Shown here: positions 51,990 to 56,532 of the stretch, one piece after another
Layout of the letters: each line of letters begins with the position of its first letter
How positions within the stretch are numbered: the stretch's first letter is position 1
Source of the DNA: Flavobacterium araucananum
Lineage (GTDB): Bacteria > Bacteroidota > Bacteroidia > Flavobacteriales > Flavobacteriaceae
Assembly: GCF_002222055.1 (NCBI RefSeq)
Contig: NZ_MUGS01000022.1
Span: forward strand, 1-56,532
Length of the DNA: 56,532 bases
Reading direction: 5' to 3'
Program-made: the position numbers and the translations under genes
Notes under the pieces: model-generated
Seen by the model: the letters and a program-made list of their open reading frames with translations, nothing else
The model's database searches: none
Told to the model about the DNA's origin: nothing

Positions 51990-54431
51990 ATGAAAAAATT
52001 ATTAATACTATTAACCATGCTTGTTGCCGGACAACAGCATGGTTTTGCACAAACTCCGGTCGAAAAAAAAGCAGACAGTACCAGTACCCAGCCAAAAGGT
52101 TTGCAACCCTATGATAAGATCATCAAAGAAAACGCAAAAAGCAAAGCAGGACTCTTTATGATTAGTCAGGTCGATACTAAATTTTACTTTCAAATTCCCG
52201 ATAGTTTGTTTAACAGGTACATGATCGTAGTAACCAGATATCTTGCTACCCCCGAAGGTATGGGGCGTTTTGGCGGAGAAAAAGCCAATGAGCAAACTAT
52301 TTACTTTGAAAAAGGAGCAAACAATACCGTTTTTTTAAGATCATTGCAGTACAAACAAGATGTTCGTAACGCAGATGCAATGCTGGCAAAAGCACTAGCA
52401 GGCAGTAACGAAAATCCAATTGTTGCCGCGTTTCCCATAAAAACAATCAATCCTGCAACAGGAAATGTCGTTATTGAAGTAACAGATGCTTTCAAAAAAG
52501 AAAATCCAATGTTCTCCCTGGCAAATCAGGAAAAAACAGATAAAAAACTAACCTCTCTCGCTGATGATAAATCATTTATCGAGACCATAGATGTTTATCC
52601 TATAAATATAGAAGTAAAAACAACAAAAACGTACACAAGTACTTCGGCAAGCAGTGGGAGCATAACATTGCGGTTAAATACCTCAATTGTATTACTGCCA
52701 AAAACGCCAATGCGAAAACGTTTTGCAGATGAAAGAGTTGGTTACTTTGCCAATAAATATGTATTGTTTGATGATGATGAGCAACGTGCTCAGGCAAAAT
52801 ACATTGTACAGCGTTATCGCCTGGAACCAAAAGACAAAGACCTTAAGAAATATCTTAATGGCGAATTGGTAGAGCCCAAAAAACAGATTGTATATTACAT
52901 CGATCCGGCAACGCCCAAAAAATGGAGACCTTATTTAATAGCCGGTATCAACGATTGGCAAAAAGCTTTTGAAGCAGCAGGTTTTAAAAATGCAATTATT
53001 GGTAAAGAATGGCCCGAAGACGATAAAACCATGAGTCTGGAAGATGCCAGATACTCTGTAGTACGATATTATGCTTCTGAAACCCCTAATGCTTACGGAC
53101 CACGTGTGAGCGATCCCAGAAGCGGAGAAATTATAGAGAGCCATGTAGGGTGGTATCATAATGTGATGAAATTAGTGCAAAGGTGGTACATGATTCAGGC
53201 AGGGCCTTTGGATCCCAGAGCCAGAAAAATGAATTTGGATGACGAACTTATGGGGCAATTAATTCGTTTTGTATCCTCACATGAAATAGGTCATACCATT
53301 GGGTTGCGCCACAATATGGGAGCCAGTAGTGCTACTCCGGTAGAAAAACTAAGAGATAAAAAATGGGTAGAAGCAAATGGTCATACCGTTTCTATAATGG
53401 ATTATGCCCGTTTTAATTATGTAGCACAGCCAGAAGACAATATAAGTCCAGAAGGTATTTATCCGCGTATAGGGATGTATGACAAATGGGCGATAAAATG
53501 GGGATATAGCTACTTGCCAAAAGCCAAAGATGAGTTTGAAGAAGAAACAATACTCAGCAAACTAACCACAGATAGCCTGACCGCAAATCCTAAATTATGG
53601 TTTGGTGGCGAAGGAAAAGAAGAAGATCCCCGCAGCCAGACAGAAGACCTTGGCGATGACGCCGTACTTGCAAGTGATTACGGAATTAAAAATTTAAAAC
53701 GTGTCGTGCCACACCTTATCGAATGGACTTACGAGCCAAATGATGCTTACGATAATTTATCAGATATGCATAAAGCAGTCGTAAAACAATATAGTTTGTA
53801 CCTGTATCATGTCCTGAAAAATATTGGGAACAACTACGTAACCAAAAGAACCGTCGATGAAAAAGGCTTAGTATACCAGCCTGTTCCTAAAACAAAAGTA
53901 AAAGCAGCCGTAGATTATATAGGCAGGCAATTGTTTGTAGCGCCACTCTGGATGTACCCTCAGGATATTAGTCAGCTAATTGCATTAAAAACTGCCGATG
54001 AAATATCAGATCAGCAAAATCAGGTATTAAATATGTTGCTAAGTTCCGGTATGCTTTACAATATCAGCCTTAAGGCAATGCAATTTGAAGGAGCTTATAC
54101 CGTTCCGGATTTTTTAAATGATTTACAGCAAACCGTATGGGTAAACTTTAGCGGTAACGAAAAACTAGATTATTACAGACGCGTTTTGCAACGTAGTTAT
54201 GTCGATAAACTAAACCTGCTTTTATTGCCTAAAGAAACAGACCCGAGTAAAGCCTTAACTTCGGCACAACGCAGCGATGTTGCGTTGTATGCTAAACAAC
54301 ATATTTTAAAATTAAGAACAGATGTAGAAAAGCTTATGAGTTCGTCAACAGGCCTTAACAAAGAACATTTCGAAAGCATTTTGATCGAAATAGATAAGAT
54401 AATTTCAAAAATAAATAAAACCACAATATGA
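51990..54431 (+). CDS. Secreted zinc metalloprotease (DUF5117-type)
   Basis: The 813-residue protein has a signal peptide (LLILLTMLVAGQQHGFAQ), N-terminal strands typical of DUF5118/DUF5117 (PYDKIIKENAKSKAGLFMISQVDTKFYFQIPDSLFNRYMIVVTRY) and a metzincin-like zinc site HEIGHTIGLRHNMG (His431, Glu432, His435, His441) followed by SIMDYARFNY (a Met-turn). It starts 5 bases after the susD-like gene, so protein or peptide capture by the Sus pair may be combined with extracellular proteolysis. Usual length for the family. Confidence 0.9.
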   Translation: MKKLLILLTMLVAGQQHGFAQTPVEKKADSTSTQPKGLQPYDKIIKENAKSKAGLFMISQVDTKFYFQIPDSLFNRYMIVVTRYLATPEGMGRFGGEKANEQTIYFEKGANNTVFLRSLQYKQDVRNADAMLAKALAGSNENPIVAAFPIKTINPATGNVVIEVTDAFKKENPMFSLANQEKTDKKLTSLADDKSFIETIDVYPINIEVKTTKTYTSTSASSGSITLRLNTSIVLLPKTPMRKRFADERVGYFANKYVLFDDDEQRAQAKYIVQRYRLEPKDKDLKKYLNGELVEPKKQIVYYIDPATPKKWRPYLIAGINDWQKAFEAAGFKNAIIGKEWPEDDKTMSLEDARYSVVRYYASETPNAYGPRVSDPRSGEIIESHVGWYHNVMKLVQRWYMIQAGPLDPRARKMNLDDELMGQLIRFVSSHEIGHTIGLRHNMGASSATPVEKLRDKKWVEANGHTVSIMDYARFNYVAQPEDNISPEGIYPRIGMYDKWAIKWGYSYLPKAKDEFEEETILSKLTTDSLTANPKLWFGGEGKEEDPRSQTEDLGDDAVLASDYGIKNLKRVVPHLIEWTYEPNDAYDNLSDMHKAVVKQYSLYLYHVLKNIGNNYVTKRTVDEKGLVYQPVPKTKVKAAVDYIGRQLFVAPLWMYPQDISQLIALKTADEISDQQNQVLNMLLSSGMLYNISLKAMQFEGAYTVPDFLNDLQQTVWVNFSGNEKLDYYRRVLQRSYVDKLNLLLLPKETDPSKALTSAQRSDVALYAKQHILKLRTDVEKLMSSSTGLNKEHFESILIEIDKIISKINKTTI

Positions 54432-54949
54432 AAAATTTATTAGTCATAGCATTCATTTGCCTAAGCAGTTTTGCACAAGCCCAGCTAACATCAAAACAAG
54501 AAGTAGCACCTGAATTAGTAGAAAAACGGGAAGCACAAAAAAGAGAAATCACGAAAGATTACCTGGCTTTAAAAAATAATTTACTAATTTCTGATAGCCT
54601 TACAGTTGTTACAAATGCAGTTTCATTACAGCGCTCATTAAAAAACCTTAGGTTTAAAAAATTAAGCCTTGAACAAATGAACCACGCTACAACAACGAGA
54701 AAAGAAGTTATAGAGCTTGCAGCTCAGGTTGCAATGACTAAAAACATCAACAAACAGCGTAACCTATTTCAATCGCTATCCGTAAAATTTTGGGATCTGG
54801 CACCAAAATTCAAGGTCGATGATACCATATTATATCTACAGGTTTGCCCAATGACCAGTGCAGAATGGGTAAGTGATAGTAAGGAAATCAAAAACCCATA
54901 CTATCCAAAAAATATGTTGACTTGCGGTGCTGTAAAAGCAAGTTTATAA
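54428..54949 (+). CDS. DUF3347 domain protein, exported
   Basis: The 173-residue protein has a signal peptide (LLVIAFICLSSFAQAQ) and a helical part (ITKDYLALKNNLLISDSLTVVTNAVSLQRSLKNL) ending in LQVCPMTSAEWVSDSKEIKNPYYPKNMLTCGAV, the Cys-Pro-Met and Met-x-x-Cys-Gly motifs of DUF3347. Those Met/Cys pairs suggest copper or another soft metal as ligand. It overlaps the protease gene by ATGA, so it may help deliver metal to, or otherwise assist, the protease. Confidence 0.82.
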   Translation: MKNLLVIAFICLSSFAQAQLTSKQEVAPELVEKREAQKREITKDYLALKNNLLISDSLTVVTNAVSLQRSLKNLRFKKLSLEQMNHATTTRKEVIELAAQVAMTKNINKQRNLFQSLSVKFWDLAPKFKVDDTILYLQVCPMTSAEWVSDSKEIKNPYYPKNMLTCGAVKASL

Positions 54950-54974
54950 AAATTGAATTTGAATTAGTCTGACA

Positions 54975-55012
54975 AAATACGGTATTCTGAAAAGGTGCCG
55001 TATTTGTCTTTT
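54975..55012 (+). terminator. Intrinsic terminator after the SusCD/protease operon
   Basis: AAATACGG / CCGTATTT stem with a 15-base loop and a T-rich tail. Confidence 0.75.
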
Positions 55013-55047
55013 AGGCTAAAAATGGTGGTAATCTTTCGCGAATCTAT

Positions 55048-55407
<360 letters not shown>

Positions 55408-55631
55408 TTATTTTCGATACAAAAATTAATATTATAGTGTTTGCAGGGTTTGCAATTTTTGAATTGCAAATTTGAGTAAAATAACACAACATAACAACAA
55501 ACAAAGAAATATAAATTCTCAATTGAACGATGCTTTTTTCTATTAAGTTTTTATTTTCTGAAGAAATACAAGTGGTATTATTGAAATTAATTATTAAATT
55601 AACTGCTTAATTAAAAATCAGATTAGGTCAA

Positions 55632-55662
55632 TTGATTATATAGTGATTGAACCCTACCTTTG
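55632..55662 (+). promoter_or_regulatory. Promoter of msrA
   Basis: TTG at 55632, 20-base spacer and TACCTTTG at 55655, a full match to the Bacteroidota -33/-7 consensus, 20 bases before the start codon. Confidence 0.75.
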
Positions 55663-55681
55663 ATTGTAATAATAAAATAAA

Positions 55682-56176
55682 ATGGAAAATATAAAAAAAG
55701 CGTATATAGCTGGAGGTTGTTTTTGGGGCATGGAAGATCTTTTTCGTACACGTCCAGGCGTAAAAGATACTGAAGTTGGATACATAGGAGGTGATAATGA
55801 CAACCCTACTTACCAAAACCATCCCGGACATGCCGAAGGAATCGAGATTACTTACGATAGTAATGAAACCTCTTATAAAGAACTCTTAGATTACTTTTTT
55901 AGAATGCACGATCCAACAACTATAGACAGGCAGGGTAACGATAAAGGATCAAGTTACAGATCTGCACTATTTATTCAGACCGAAGAAGAAAGAAAAGCCG
56001 CAGAGGAGGTTGTAAGAGTTGTTGATGAATCTGGCAAATGGCATGGTAAGGTTGTAACTTCATTTGAGCCGTTTACGACATTCTGGCCAGCAGAAGTAGA
56101 GCATCAGGACTATCTGATCAAACATCCAAATGGATATACGTGTCATTTCGAGCGATTTTCAACTCCCTTTCTGTAA
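55682..56176 (+). CDS. msrA: Peptide methionine-S-sulfoxide reductase MsrA
   Basis: The 164-residue protein begins with [15 protein letters not shown]; Cys13 in GCFWG is the catalytic cysteine, preceded by the usual strand. Further family blocks are [50 protein letters not shown] and GSSYRSALF. It repairs methionine S-sulfoxide in proteins. Lacks an export signal, so cytosolic, and has no fused MsrB domain; no resolving Cys is apparent near the C-terminus (ending FERFSTPFL). Own promoter. Confidence 0.95.
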   Translation: MENIKKAYIAGGCFWGMEDLFRTRPGVKDTEVGYIGGDNDNPTYQNHPGHAEGIEITYDSNETSYKELLDYFFRMHDPTTIDRQGNDKGSSYRSALFIQTEEERKAAEEVVRVVDESGKWHGKVVTSFEPFTTFWPAEVEHQDYLIKHPNGYTCHFERFSTPFL

Positions 56177-56458
56177 TCTTTGATAGCTGTACTATATATA
56201 TGATTACATGATTTCGTTATAAATTCTAAATGTCCTGATCTTATAATAAAGACAGTTTTTATATAAAGTGGGTATTAAGGACTAATTGCAACGATGACAC
56301 GAATAAATATAGTAATCATTGAAATCTTAATATCGCAGAAAGAATATTTGTTATAAGAAAATTCTTTTAAAAGTAAAAAAGGATAAATTTTAAAATTATA
56401 GTTATCAAGCTGTTAAGAAAAAGTTTGAAAAAATATTTAAAAAACTCGCTAAAAAAGC

Positions 56459-56488
56459 TTGCGAATGTAAATAAAGAGTGTACTTTTG
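56459..56488 (+). promoter_or_regulatory. Strong promoter at window edge, probably of an rRNA operon
   Basis: TTG at 56459, exactly 19-base spacer and TACTTTTG at 56481, preceded by a very AT-rich upstream stretch and followed by CACCCGCTTTGCAACA. This combination resembles the rRNA leader promoters of Flavobacterium as I recall them. The rRNA itself would start beyond the window. 56177-56458 holds no gene. Confidence 0.6.
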
Positions 56489-56532
56489 CACCCGCTTTGC
56501 AACACAAGCGATATACAAAATAAGAAGACACG

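Overview
The window looks like a chromosomal segment of a Flavobacterium-type Bacteroidota. It is AT-rich with weak ribosome-binding sites. Promoter-like boxes follow the Bacteroidota pattern TTG-N19/20-TAnnTTTG (clearest at 55632 and 56459). Gene content includes SusC/SusD, ECF sigma/FecR, Rhs fragments, DUF3408 and Bacteroidota-type mobilisation genes. No tRNA, rRNA body or CRISPR array was seen, but the last 80 bases carry a strong promoter of the kind that precedes rRNA operons.

Left accessory half (1-33.8 kb). A trypsin-like protease and a DUF4238 protein (0.4-2.1 kb) are followed by two related integrative elements. Element A (about 2.6-15.4 kb) has a divergent HTH regulator, a cassette of nucleotidyltransferase-like/HEPN proteins and small helical proteins, a conserved hairpin element, a DUF3408 protein, an oriT candidate, a relaxase with its accessory protein, a split TOPRIM/primase plus helicase-like ATPase, an iteron-like block, and a pair of tyrosine recombinases. 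Element B (about 20.6-28.2 kb) repeats this plan with a shorter HEPN cassette and no mobilisation genes in the equivalent place; a second relaxase/accessory pair with its own oriT-like hairpin lies just to its left (18.3-20.4 kb) in opposite orientation. After each recombinase pair comes cargo: a GNAT-like/HTH toxin-antitoxin-like pair after A (15.5-16.5 kb) and an AAA-ATPase plus PD-(D/E)XK-like nuclease pair after B (28.4-30.1 kb). Each cargo is followed by a 185-bp direct repeat that runs into an orphan Rhs C-terminal toxin tip with a probable immunity gene. The second Rhs site also holds a tip remnant with another immunity gene. A lipoprotein gene and a REP-associated transposase remnant close the accessory half.

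Right half (33.9-56.5 kb) reads as ordinary chromosome: a CorA-type transporter; a five-gene cluster around a LodA/GoxA-like cysteine tryptophylquinone oxidase (heme-barrel protein, VioB-like ferritin-fold protein, LodA-like oxidase, radical SAM/SPASM protein, LodB/QhpG-like flavoprotein) followed by a secreted tail-collar protein; an ECF sigma/FecR/SusC/SusD locus with a large secreted zinc metalloprotease and a DUF3347 protein; and msrA.

Best candidates for undescribed systems: (1) the operator-linked HTH/HEPN/small-protein cassette present in two versions; (2) the ATPase-nuclease pair at 28.4-30.1 kb, which looks like a defence module; (3) the quinone-oxidase cluster combining a LodA-like enzyme with a radical SAM protein and a flavoprotein; (4) the paired orphan Rhs tips behind a common repeat, one with a caspase-like His/Cys signature. 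All functional statements are from reading motifs by eye; no database search was possible.
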